Origin: Tuctoria greenei
Lineage: Eukaryota; Streptophyta; Magnoliopsida; Poales; Poaceae
Assembly (NCBI GenBank): GCA_036927565.1
Contig: JAYESD010000001.1
Location: 291,039,560 to 291,103,559 of the forward strand
DNA: 64,000 bases
Direction: 5' to 3'
Below are positions 23,601-32,520 of this stretch, one piece after another (the stretch's first letter is position 1; each line of letters opens with the position of its first letter). The position numbers and the translations under genes are program-made. The notes below the pieces were generated by a model, which did no database searches, had not been told where the DNA came from, and saw only the letters and a list, made by a program, of their open reading frames with translations.

Positions 23601-23867
23601 GTCGTCGCAGTCGCCGCCGGGGAAGTGGTCGAGGAGCGCGACGACGTGCGGGGAGGAGACGGCAAGGAGGGCGTCGGCCTCGCGGCGGGCGCTGACGGCG
23701 TCGTGGACCTCCTTGAGCGCGACGGTGGCACCGTCGGAGCGGCGGCGGCCGCGGTAGACGTCGGCGTAGGCGCCGGAGCCGGCGCGGCCGAGGACCTCGT
23801 AACGGGAGGTGACGTCGGGGCGGCCGTGGATGCTCCAGCTCCCGCCGCCGCTGCCGCCGATCGCCAT
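20676..23867 (-). CDS. CDKF-1: Cyclin-dependent kinase F-1 (CDK-activating kinase), 475 aa, two exons
   Basis: Exon 1 is 23867-23370 (166 codons) and exon 2 is 21605-20676 (309 codons plus TGA). The splice junction is CAG|GTTAAT ... TCCCAG|GCC, in phase 0. Kinase landmarks by residue: glycine loop G-R-A-G-S-G-A (27-33), catalytic Lys 52, H-R-D-L-K-P-A-N (143-150), D-F-G (163-165), V-G-T-R-W (289-293) and A-P-E (296-298). The 130 residues between D-F-G and A-P-E, against about 20-25 in ordinary CDKs, is the diagnostic activation-loop insertion of plant CDKF. CDKF phosphorylates the T-loop of CDKD kinases, and so acts on cell-cycle CDKs and on RNA polymerase II control, mainly in the nucleus. 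Length and the C-terminal G-F-S-I-R-F-S match the rice orthologue as I recall it (about 479 aa). ATG 23867 is chosen because upstream in-frame codons lack similarity. GC falls sharply from exon 1 to exon 2, as in many grass genes. The gene appears intact. Confidence 0.96.
21606..23369 (-). other. Single intron of CDKF-1 (1764 bp)
   Basis: It has GT-AG borders and AT-rich content. It contains an AT-rich MITE-like stretch near 22090-22370 that ends in a 40-bp hairpin, and no coding sequence I can support. Confidence 0.9.
22331..22370. repeat. Inverted repeat (16-bp arms) in the CDKF-1 intron
   Basis: Arms GTCGGGCGCCTGAAAT and ATTTCAGGCGCCTGAC pair at 15 of 16 positions around an 8-nt loop. A partial related motif, ATTTCAGGTGCC, occurs at about 22102-22113, so the pair may mark the ends of a small transposon inside the intron. 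Confidence 0.7.
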
Positions 23868-24501
23868 TGGGGATTGTCGTAGCGATGGGGATTGGTACAA
23901 TGAATGGAGCTGGTGGCGAGCTTCCCAGCTTGGGCCACCACGCGCACGCGGTTGGAAGGCCTGGGCCCTCAGCCCGCCTGGAGAGGTTGCCCTGCCGAAC
24001 AAAATCAAAATCAAAGAAATATTTATTTCTAGAATGTTTTTCCTAAAAACCACTAGAAGAGTGATCGAGTGACTGATGAAAATCTAATCATTCAACGATC
24101 AAAATATCGGTGGGCATATATTATCATTTATTACGCTCAACAAGTGTAAGATGTTTGAGCTTTAAAAATATCAGTAGGTATACATTATCACTTGACGACT
24201 GTTACAGAGCAGAAAGAACTTTTGAAGAGAATAACACTTCGGTCTTCTGATAGACGTGGGCGACATTGGCTTCGGGCTCATGAGGAGAGTTTGTGCATGG
24301 CGTCTTGGGCTCGCAAGGGCCTCTATCTACTACCCGGGAGGCCCAGCTCGACGCAGCGACGAGTATTTCGGTCCTGGTGGATGGTGGAGCATAGCCGCAA
24401 GGAGCGGCGATCGCGGCCACGTGGTTCCGAGTCAACATCAATGGCGTGCTTCCATCCGGAATGAGATAAATGGAGGTACGAATTGGTCATTTTAACCACG
24501 G
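23868..24501. other. Upstream region of CDKF-1 and flank of the DUF4283-like relic
   Basis: The first 200 bp should contain the CDKF-1 5' leader and core promoter on the minus strand. A palindrome TTCTAGAA followed by AAATAAATATTT lies at about 24020-24036 (read on minus) and could be a heat-shock-type element with a TATA-like stretch. Two direct repeats of about 30 bp (ATATCGGTGGGCATATATTATC near 24107 and a diverged copy near 24170) follow. The rest shows no supported gene. Confidence 0.4.
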
Positions 24502-25130
24502 GTGCAGGGCAATTCTGTCATTCCTCATCCCTTCGAGGCGGAGAGGGGTGGTGCTATATCTCACTTAGGGTTTCCATCCTCGAGTGGTTCGCATGCTCTT
24601 ACCTCAGATATGCGCCGCTATTGCGGACAATTCTGGAACCTCCCACTAAAAACGTACGCTCAAGCAGTTAGATCGCATTTTGCGCCAGTTGTGATGGTTG
24701 GGGGCGTGGGAGAGGTGGCGGCTATGGATGGAGAGGCGGCCGCACTGAAGGACGGGGCTGGTACGATGATCAGGGCTGGAGAGGGTCCGACCAAGGAGGA
24801 CAGTTCAAAAGCCGTGGATGTGCCCGCAGTCGCTGGTCAAGCAATGATCGGGGCCGTGGAAGGATGTCATGGCATCGAGACCAGCCGTGAAGACCCACAG
24901 GTGGCCGATGTGGAGGAGTTTCGACTCGAGGCCGAGTTGGGGCTCTCCAAGATAAGCAGGTACTAGACTCTAACTCTGCTGAGAATACTAAGTGTGCCAA
25001 CACTGTGGAACAAGAGCAGGCGTCCCAGACCAAAGAGGATGAATCCCAGAACACCGAGAGAGTGGAAAACAAGGATGATGTTGGTCAGTAAATTCGTGTG
25101 AACAAAACTGCTACTCTGTTGATTGGTGAC
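24502..25130 (+). pseudogene. N-terminal part of a zinc-knuckle/DUF4283-like coding sequence
   Basis: In one frame the region after 24640 encodes Y-A-Q-A-V-R and then an Arg/Gly-rich segment with many R-G-G and G-R-G units up to a TGA near 24886. This arrangement resembles the N-terminus of a large grass family with CCHC knuckles and a DUF4283-like domain. The longest single frame (24502-24966) switches out of this reading, and a later frame reaches N-K-T-A-T-L-L-I-G-D at 25100-25130. That last part continues after the nested insertion at 52656, the sequences joining at the 5-bp duplication GTGAC/GTGAT. Several stops show decay. Whether the parent was a host gene or a LINE-type ORF1 is not decided by what is visible. 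Confidence 0.5.
25126..25130. repeat. Target-site duplication GTGAC of the Athila-type solo LTR (left)
   Basis: GTGAC before TGTTGG at 25131 pairs with GTGAT at 52651-52655, one mismatch in five, bracketing the whole 27.5-kb nest. Confidence 0.75.
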
Positions 25131-25238
25131 TGTTGGTATTTCTTAAAACTACATATCATCTCCGATAGGAGATTAGATCCACAAGTGCACGGAAGATATT
25201 GTTGTAGCATTTCACTCAATAATATTCTCAAGGGTATA
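25131..25238 (-). repeat. Athila-type solo LTR, 3' fragment (minus orientation)
   Basis: This is the reverse complement of an Athila LTR 3' end, matching for example the CCCTTGGGAATACTC to CGGAATTC segment near 1980-2040. It starts TGTTGGTATT and is interrupted at 25239 by Retand-2; the remainder is 51243-52650. Together they make about 1.5 kb with a target duplication and no internal region, which is a solo LTR. Confidence 0.85.
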
Positions 25239-26971
25239 TGTCGGTACCCTAGTGTCGGTGGTTTTGATCCGGCAGATCTCCCGACACTACTAAAAGTGTT
25301 TGCAGAGTTTGAGGTTCGGTGTGAGCGTGCGGAGATTCAAGAAGGTGAAATGTAAAATGACACAGGAGACACAAAGATTTACATGGTTCGGGCTGCCTGA
25401 GCGTAATACCCTACTCCACGGGGTGTGTTGGTGTTGTATTGGATGTATGAAATCAACTCGGGTGAGTTGAGAGCGCTCTTAGCCGATTCGACCAGCCAGA
25501 TGCTATTAGCCCCGGGGGTCCTTCTATGTATCGTCGGCCTGTCCTTTTATAGTACAAGGACAGACCGTTACAAGTTGGCCTGACCCGTCATGTGGCCCCG
25601 ACGGCTACTAATATTGATACACATTTGATGCGCTTAATTACCCTTAATGACCGAGTTACGGGCTTTGACAACGCCGTTACTGATCATTAGGGTCGTCCGA
25701 TCGTGTATCATTAACATGGTATTAATGACACTTAATCGGGTCTTGAAGTCCTTGATTCCCCTTTGAAGATCCAGAGCCGTTGTGGATTCTACCGAAGGTT
25801 TGAGGCTGAAGATCCGACGGTTGGACACGTGACAGCTCCGGAGCATACTGTGGGGAACAGATAGGTCCGGTGCCACCAGACACGTGTCAATTCTAGAGCT
25901 TCCCTCGGTCTGGGGTTAGGTCCGGGGGTGCCGTTATGGTACATAGCCCAGAGCTTCCCCCTTGTGGGCGGTAGCTCCGGTTCGATGGTACACGTGGCGA
26001 CCCTGGGACTAACCATGTTAGGGAAGCGGGTCAGGTTATGTCTGACATGTGGGCCTTCGAAGGTCTTCAAATCAAGTACATGACATTTCCTTGAGATCTT
26101 TGCAATCTCAAGGGGTATACGGTACCCAGGGTACCGACACCTGGATATCAGGTATCCCTGATACCGCACTTAAAACCAAGGAGTTCCTATGTCCGAGTTG
26201 AAGACTTCCAAAGGCAACACACATCCTGTAGTACTGGGCCCGCATCCCTCGTTTGGGTAGCTCTGGTGCTACCACGTGTACTATAGGACCGAACATACCT
26301 CCCTTCACAGGGAAGCTTCGGTACCGCCACGTGTCCAATAATCCTGGACCTAACTCCTAGTGGAGGGAAGCTCCGGTGCCGCCACGCGTCAAGTAGCTCC
26401 GGACCTCCCTCCCCATAAAGGGAAGCTCTAGAGTTGCCACGTGTTGTACCTCCGGACCTAAGCCTGCAACGGGAAGACTACAAGATCTCCACTGCGTGGA
26501 CATTCAAGAGGCTATTAAACAGTCGTTACAAGACCTGATTAACGTGTCATTATTTCAGTATTAATGATGCACCATCAGAGGACTATTAAGACAGGTAACG
26601 CTGCCATTAAGGCGCATTATCACACTGTTAATCACGAATTATACATGTAGATCGTGTATAGGTGGTTAATGACAGTCGGGGCCACCTGTCGGGCCACACA
26701 TATACTGTAATGACTAGTCCTTAGCATATTAAAGGGTTGCATTGCATAGTAGAAGACAACTAAGTTTATACGCATACAAGCAACTACATACACTCGCCAT
26801 ACAATCAACAACCACCCCGTGGAGCAGGGTATTACGGTCAGGTGGCCCGAACCACGTAAAAACTCCTGTGTCACCATCTTATTCGTGATCTTATGTGCAC
26901 CATCCGAATACGAACCTCTGTAGACTATGCTTTAATAGTACTGGGGGAAGTGTCATTGCTACACTTCGACA
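25239..26971 (+). repeat. Retand-2 5' LTR, interrupted by a reversed solo LTR
   Basis: The first 14 bp (TGTCGGTACCCTAG, 25239-25252) are separated from the remainder (26140-26971) by the insertion 25253-26139. The LTR ends CTTCGACA before the primer site. G-box subrepeats of exactly 55-bp spacing place CACGTG at 26273, 26328 and 26438 and CACGCG at 26383. Confidence 0.9.
25253..26139 (-). mobile_element. Solo LTR of a second Retand-type family (887 bp) inside the Retand-2 5' LTR
   Basis: Read on minus it begins TGTCGGTACCCTGGG and ends ACCACCGACA. The flanking duplication is CCTAG (25248-25252) versus CCTGG (26140-26144). It shares the conserved G-box subrepeats (CACGTG at 25826, 25881 and 25991, multiples of 55) and the CCCCGTGGAGTAGGGTATTAC block near its 3' end, and has a TATAAAAG promoter motif (minus, about 25544-25551). 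No internal region is present, so it is a product of LTR-LTR recombination. Confidence 0.88.
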
Positions 26972-26973
26972 TT

Positions 26974-26991
26974 TGGCGCGTCAGGTAGGGG
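26974..26991 (+). other. Primer binding site of Retand-2
   Basis: TGGCGCGTCAGGTAGGGG begins 2 bp after the 5' LTR. Retand-3 has TGGTGCGCCAGATAGGGG at the same position. I do not assign the primer tRNA with confidence. Confidence 0.75.
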
Positions 26992-27005
26992 GCTAAGATA
27001 TCAAG

Positions 27006-28518
27006 ATGGTGAACTCCGTCACAACTTCGTCCAATGGTTTGGCTGAGCAGCCTGCTGGAGGAAATCCCTCAAACGTGCAGCAGCCAGCCAACGCGGTTGT
27101 CCCGACGGGTGTCGTTCCACCACCACCTCCACCATCTCAGCAAGATGGTGTACTCTTGTCGGTCATAACATCGACAAACAATCTAGAGAATGCGCTGAAC
27201 GCAGCGTAGACTCTGCTTCAGCTTCCTCCAGCGCTCGAAGCACCTCAGGGCGCGATGGAACAGTGGCGCGCTGATGTGGAGCGTTTGGTTGCAGCCGCAG
27301 CCAATGCCATCACAATCAAGGTCCGCCCCCTACTGGGCAAGCACATTCAAGGAACAGGACCTTGTCAGGTAGACTTGGTCCTCAGGCGTCCAACACAGGA
27401 GACGTGTGCCCTCCCAGCAAGCAACGTCACTACCCTCTAGGCACGCCGCACTCATACAGCATCGAGGCTCTCGACACATGATCTCCAGTCGAAGATCAAC
27501 GGCCGATACATGAGGCAGAACAACCACATCCATATCGAGCGCGTTCGCAAGAGGCGAGAGGCCCGGGAAAACCCTTCTCCATTAGGAGTGGGGGTGAATG
27601 TTCAGCCCTTGCCAAGCATCTCCGCATGGCCAACTGGCCATCTAAGTTCCGACCTCATCTGCCGGAGAAGTACGATGGGACAGTCAACCCCGTTGAATTT
27701 CTTCAAATTTACTCCACCGCTATCCTCGCGGCCGGAGGCAATGAGGTTGTGATGGCCAACTACTTCCCTGTGGCTCTAACTGGGACAACGAGGTCTTGGT
27801 TCATGAGTCTACCTCCTGACTCCATCTACAGTTGAGGGGAACTTTGTCGCCAGTTTAGCGCCAACTTCAGAAGCTCCTACACTCGACCTGGCACAAAGCT
27901 GGATTTGTTCGTCGTACAGCAGAAATTGGGAGAATCATTACGATCATTCATCAAACGGTTTTCTTAGGTACGAAATACTATTCCTTCTATCTTCAACGCC
28001 TCTGTCGTTGTTGCATTCTAACATGGAGTATGGGATAAGAAAATGCTAGAGAAGCTAACAACTAAATACGTCAGCAACGTTACAGAACTCTTCAGCCTAG
28101 CAGACAAATGCGCTAGGGCTGCGGAGGGCCGAGAGATGCACTCCAAATCAGCTACAGAGGCTAGAAAATCTTCCTCCAAGGCTCAAGCTACTGCCTCTGG
28201 CAGTGGAAAGAAAAAGAAGAAGTCTAACGACAAGAAGAAGTCATTGGCTGGTACACCTACTACTGCTGCTGCAGCTACAAACGCCCCGAAAAATGACCCA
28301 GACCATCGATCGAGGATGGTGACGGTGAGAAGATGTGGTGTCCGATTCATAAATCGAGCACCCATAATCTCGAAGACTGTCGCGAGGTCCAGAAGCTCGT
28401 TGAATGCAACAACAAGCGGCACGAAGATGCCCCATACGCCAACGGGAGGGGAAACAGAAAGTCGGAGAAGATCCGTCAGTATAGGAGCTTGGCTTCTAGG
28501 ACGCCAAGAAGTCCCTGA
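27006..28518 (+). pseudogene. Retand-2 gag
   Basis: From ATG 27006, a Pro-rich N-terminus is followed by the capsid-like region with W-P-S-K-F-R-P-H-L-P-E-K-Y-D-G (about 27630-27675), F-L-Q-I-Y, A-N-Y-F-P-V-A-L-T-G and R-S-W-F (to 27805), then S-S-Y-T-R-P-G-T-K (27870-27900). A Lys-rich stretch near 28200-28250 precedes a zinc-binding-like W-C-P-I-H-x-S-x-x-H-x-L-E-D-C (28335-28380). At least four stops (27207, 27835, 27967 and 28021 regions) and a frameshift near 28320 disable it. It would encode the particle protein in the cytoplasm. The downstream protease frame starts within 20 bp. Confidence 0.82.
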
Positions 28519-28535
28519 AGGCCGTCTACAATACT

Positions 28536-29321
28536 GTGGATGACGACTCCAACATCTCGGACAATGAGCGTCGGAAGACTCTCCATATGATGTATGGAGG
28601 GTCCTGGGATATTACCTCACGACATATCCTCAATACTATGCATCGAAAGATGGATGCCGCAGCTCCCACCACTAAGGCAAAACCTTATCGGAAGTGGATG
28701 GATACTACCATCACCTTTGATGCTTCCAATTGTCCGAAGAACATGACCATAGCTGGTCAGTTGCCTTTGATGGTATCTCCTACCATCAACAACATCCGTC
28801 TCAATCATGTCCTGGTAGACGGAGGCGCGACGCTCAACCTCCTCAGCTTTGCGACTTTTACAGAGCTCCAACTCAGCCTATCAGACCTTAGGCCCTCACA
28901 CCCTTTCTCCGGAGTAGGTCCGGGAGCTATCACCCCTCTTAGATCAATCACACCCCCGGTGACATTCGGGACTAGGGACAACTATAGGTCTGAGAGGTTG
29001 GTCTTTGATGTGGCACACATCAGCCTTCCCTTCAACGCCATCCTAGGCAGGCCAGCCCCCTATTGGTTCATGGACGTAGACCATTACGGCTATCTGGTGT
29101 TGAAGATGCCAACTCCATTAGGCGTCCTCTGGATCCATGGGGATTGCACCGCTGGAGTCACTGTGGTGGAAGAACTTCATGCGCTCGCAACAGCGCAGGA
29201 AGAAGAATCTGGCAAGGAGCGATCTGCTCAACAACCTTCGAGCTCACGTCAGTATGGCTCAACTTCTGCACCTCGTGTGCAACCAAGCGGCGACACCGAC
29301 ATCTCCGTCAAAGTCATCTAA
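28536..29321 (+). pseudogene. Retand-2 aspartic protease region (open 261-codon frame)
   Basis: An uninterrupted frame carries the retropepsin active-site motif V-D-G-G-A (about residues 90-94, near 28816-28830), the variant D-G-G form usual in Tat elements rather than D-S/T-G, followed by L-N-L-L-S and later the helix region I-L-G-R-P-A-P-Y-W-F (29038-29070). Gag lies just upstream and RT just downstream; the link to RT is broken by the stop at 29319 and a frame change. The frame itself is open, but since it should be part of a polyprotein I class it as a fragment. Confidence 0.78.
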
Positions 29322-29329
29322 ATTGGTTC

Positions 29330-30340
29330 CGATGCTGCCCAAACCACTCGTATATCAGGAGGTCTAGACAACAAATAGTAAATCACGCTCATCACCTCTA
29401 GGCGAATGTTGACATGTTTGCATGGAAACTGTCACAAATGCATAGGATCCCTAGGGAGGTGATCAAGCAAAGCATGAAGATATACCCTGATACACGACCA
29501 GTACATCAGAAGCCCCAAAAGCAATCCGTCGAGCGGCAGAACTTCATCAGACAAGAAATCAAGAAGCTACTCGATGTTGGTTTCATCCGGGAGGTTCACC
29601 ATCCTCGGTGGCTGGCAAACCCAGTTGTCGTACCAAAGGCTGGCGGGAAGCTTCAAATGTGCATCGACTACACCACCTTGAATAAGGCATGCCCAAAAGA
29701 CCCATTTCCACTTCCTAGAATAAATCAAATAGTGGATTCTACCTTCGGGTGTGAGATACTTTATTTTCTAGACGCATATTCTGGATATCTTCAGGTTCAA
29801 ATGTCTAGGGAAGATGAAGAGCACACTACATTCATTACAGTAGATGGGTTATATTGTTACACTACTATGTCTTTTGGTATCAAAAACACTGCTTCAACTT
29901 TTGTGCGAGCTATGCACAAAACATTTGGAGAACTCATCAGGGACTTGGTAGAGGTCTACGTCGATGACATCGTCGTCAAGGTGAAGAACAAGGAGTCATT
30001 TGTTAACAATCTGCAAGCCGTCTTTCACAAGCCACGCTTGACGCGTACAAAGCTTAATCCAGACAAGTGCGTCTTCGCGGTTAACTCCGGAAGGCTCCTT
30101 GATTTCGTGGTGACTTACCGAGGAATCAAGGAAAATTCGGCAAAAATCAAGACCATTGAAGAGATGCGGCCCCCAGCCCGCGTCAAGGATGTCCAGAAAC
30201 TAACTAGGTGTCTAGCTACGCTCAGCCGGTTCATTTCAGGATTGGTAGAGCGTGTGCTTCCCTTCTTAAAGCTATTGACGAAGTCCGGACCATTTTATTG
30301 GTTTGAAGAAGCAGAGAAGGTGTTCCAAGAGCTCAAGTAG
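29330..30340 (+). pseudogene. Retand-2 reverse transcriptase
   Basis: A 308-codon open frame from 29414 contains the RT core: V-V-V-P-K-A-G-G-K (29620-29650), C-I-D-Y-T-T-L-N-K-A-C-P-K-D-P-F-P-L-P (29655-29715), F-L-D-A-Y-S-G-Y (29766-29790), and the catalytic Y-V-D-D-I-V-V-K (29958-29982). It would copy element RNA into DNA inside cytoplasmic particles. The frame stops at 30338 shortly before the thumb-to-RNase H connection. All three catalytic Asp positions look preserved, so this is the best conserved enzyme of Retand-2, yet it cannot be expressed in frame with protease. Confidence 0.88.
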
Positions 30341-31072
30341 CTCCTTACCACATCACCAGTTCTGGTAGCCCCGATGCCTGGTGAGCCTCTTCTGCTTTAC
30401 ATTTTGGCAACTATGAAGGTTGTGAGCATGGTCCTGGTCGCAGTGAGACCAGAGCCATCTTCAGCTCAAGAGCCTAGACCCCTTCGGGAGGGCCCGGAGC
30501 TACCTGAAGGCGAGTCTGGGTCCCAACCCCCAGGCACGGATCCTGAAGGTAAGAGGCCTGATGATCAACCTCTCTCAATCGAGTGAGTTCCCACAGTACA
30601 AGAAGAAGGTTCGGGCCCCTCCGAGGAGGTCTGGGCTGAAGAACAAAAGTCGGACCCCTTTGGGGGGGGGGGGTCCAGGTTGCTCAAGAAGAAGATCTGG
30701 ACTCCTCCGGGAGGGTCCGAGTTGATGGAGAAGAAGCTCCGGGCCCGTCCGAGAGGGTACAAACTGTTCCGCGGCCAGTGTACTTCATCAGTGAAGTGCT
30801 CCATGACGCCAAGACTTGCTACATTGAGGTGCATAAGCTGCTATATGTAGTCCTTATTGCCTCAAGAAAGCTATGTCACTACTTCTAGGCCCACAAGATA
30901 TCAGTGGTAACTTCCTTTCCACTATGTGCTATATTACATAATCCAAATTCTACTGAAAATATTGTCAAGTGGGCTGTGCAGCTAGCAGAATTCGATCTCT
31001 AATTCCTTCCTCAGGCATTGGCTGACTCCGTGGCGGAATGGACTCCTTCTTCATCAACTCCAGGGGGCCTCA
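30341..31072 (+). pseudogene. Retand-2 RT-RNase H connection with Pro/Glu-rich insertion
   Basis: After the RT stop, a broken frame encodes P-G-E-P-L-L-L-Y-I-L-A-T (30375-30410), then about 100 codons of low-complexity repeats of the form E-x-G-P-S-E-x-V (30440-30770), then conserved connection sequence P-V-Y-F-I-S-E-V-L-H-D-A-K-T (30775-30815). An 11-G run lies near 30661-30671. Stops occur at 30584, 30885 and near 31000. Confidence 0.65.
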
Positions 31073-31640
31073 GTGAGCAAGAAGCCAGAACCTAAGGTCC
31101 CGGTCTTCACTGAGCCTCACCGGACACTCTACTTCGACAGCTTCATGCAGAAGCAGGGGGCCAGAGCAGGAATCCTTCTCCTCGCACCGACCGCAGAAAA
31201 GGTCAAGTACATGGTACACCTTTACTTCAAGGCAACCAACAACATGGCGGAGTACGAAGCTCTCATCTACGGACTGAAGGTGGCACTATCATATGGCGTC
31301 AGGCAGCTACTAGTGAAGGGTGACTCGCAACTCATCATCAAGCAAATCAAAGGTGAATGCAGTTGCAACAATCCCCAACTTGCTGCTTATTTACTTGAAG
31401 TCTAGAAGGTGCAGAAGGACTTCCATGTCCTGGATCTCTGTCATGTCCAACGTCTCAACAATGCTGAATCTGATGATCTCTCGACGAAGGCTTCAACAGG
31501 AGCTCAAGCTCCAAATGAAGTTTTTGTCAGAAGATTGTCAGGACGTGCCGCTCAGCCCGCCGAACTGAGTCATGGGAGCGAGACCAGCACCTCGAAGCTG
31601 GCGGTCCCGGTGGCCCTGTTACCATGGTGCCCACTAAGGA
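31073..31640 (+). pseudogene. Retand-2 RNase H domain
   Basis: The frame 31073-31405 shows the RNase H landmarks L-Y-F-D, N-N-M-A-E-Y-E-A-L-I-Y-G-L and V-K-G-D-S-Q-L-I-I-K-Q-I. The carboxylates D, E and D of the active site are present, but the usual G after the first D (F-D-G-S) is lost, giving F-D-S-F. A stop at 31403 interrupts the frame, which continues as Q-K-D-F-H-V-L to about 31500. It would degrade RNA in the RNA-DNA hybrid. Confidence 0.8.
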
Positions 31641-31689
31641 TCGTAGGCACTGTAGGAAGCTCCGAGCAATCTAGCGCACAAGATCCATA

Positions 31690-32520
31690 AGCTCAAGTTA
31701 GCTCTGATGCATGGATCTCAAAGATCTGTAGTTACATGAAGGACAATATCCTTCCTGAAGATGGTGCTTCCACTGATTGAATTGTCTGTTTGACTAAAAG
31801 ATACACGTTGGTAGAAGGGGATCTCTACTGACGTGGTGCCAACGACGTTCTAATGTGGTGCATTTCCTGGGAAGAAGGCCACAAACTTCTCGCGGAAATC
31901 CTTGGAGACGAGTGCGGGAACCACGCGTCTTCTCGCATGTTGGTCGGTAAAGCCTTCCAGCATGGCTTTTACTGGCCTACAACACTCTAGGATGCAGTTG
32001 AGTTGGTAAAGAAGTGCGAAGCATGCCAGTACAACGCGAAGCAGATTCACACACCTGCTTAGTCACTGCAAATGATACCTCCCATGTGGCCTTTTGCTGT
32101 GTGGGGGATGGACATTTTGGGACATTTCCCAAAAGCCGTCGGAGGTTACAGGTTCCTGTATGTCGCCACCGACAAGTTCACCAAGTGGTCGGAAGCTACC
32201 CCATTTGTGACAATCAATAAGCAATCAATTATCAAGTTCTTGAAGTCCATAGTCCGCAGATTTGGAGTTCTAGACAGAGTTATTACCAACAACGTAACCC
32301 AATTCACAAGTGCAACATTCCAAGAGTACTGCGAAGTTATCGGCATACAATTTAGCTATGCATCAGTAGCTCACCCGACAAGCAATGGCCAAGCTAAGAG
32401 AGCTAATGCAGAAATACTCAAGGGACTCAAGATGCGCACATATGAGCGCCTGAAAAAACATGGTGCCAACTGGATAGAGGAGCTTCCATCTGCATTGTGG
32501 GCAAGGAGGACAACACCTAG
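31690..32520 (+). pseudogene. Retand-2 integrase, N-terminal and core part
   Basis: Fragments of the zinc-binding region (H near 31870 and C-E-A-C at about 32015-32030) lead into the catalytic core, open from 32072 to the Copia insertion. The first acidic residue is in W-G-M-D-I-L-G (32105-32125). At the second catalytic position the motif reads T-N-N-V-T-Q-F instead of the usual D-N-G-T-Q-F, and at the third N-G-Q-A-K-R-A-N instead of Glu, so two of three catalytic residues are lost. The domain would insert element DNA in the nucleus. It is cut at 32521 by the SIRE-like element; the C-terminal part resumes at 44595 in frame across the CCTAG duplication. Confidence 0.87.
32516..32520. repeat. 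Target-site duplication CCTAG of the SIRE-like element (left)
   Basis: CCTAG at 32516-32520 is repeated exactly at 44595-44599, bracketing the Copia element. Confidence 0.96.

Noticed and set aside
23340..23882. 180-codon plus-strand frame opposite CDKF-1 exon 1
   Set aside because: Mirror of the GC-rich kinase exon; Val/Asp/Gly-rich with no recognisable domain.
23868..24053. 62-codon N-terminal extension of CDKF-1
   Set aside because: Known CDKF-1 proteins begin M-A-I-G-G; the upstream codons are AT-rich leader with no similarity.
25131..25238. Possible independent small gene fragment at 25098-25355
   Set aside because: The frame crosses from the DUF4283-like relic into the solo LTR and Retand LTR, so it is a junction artefact.
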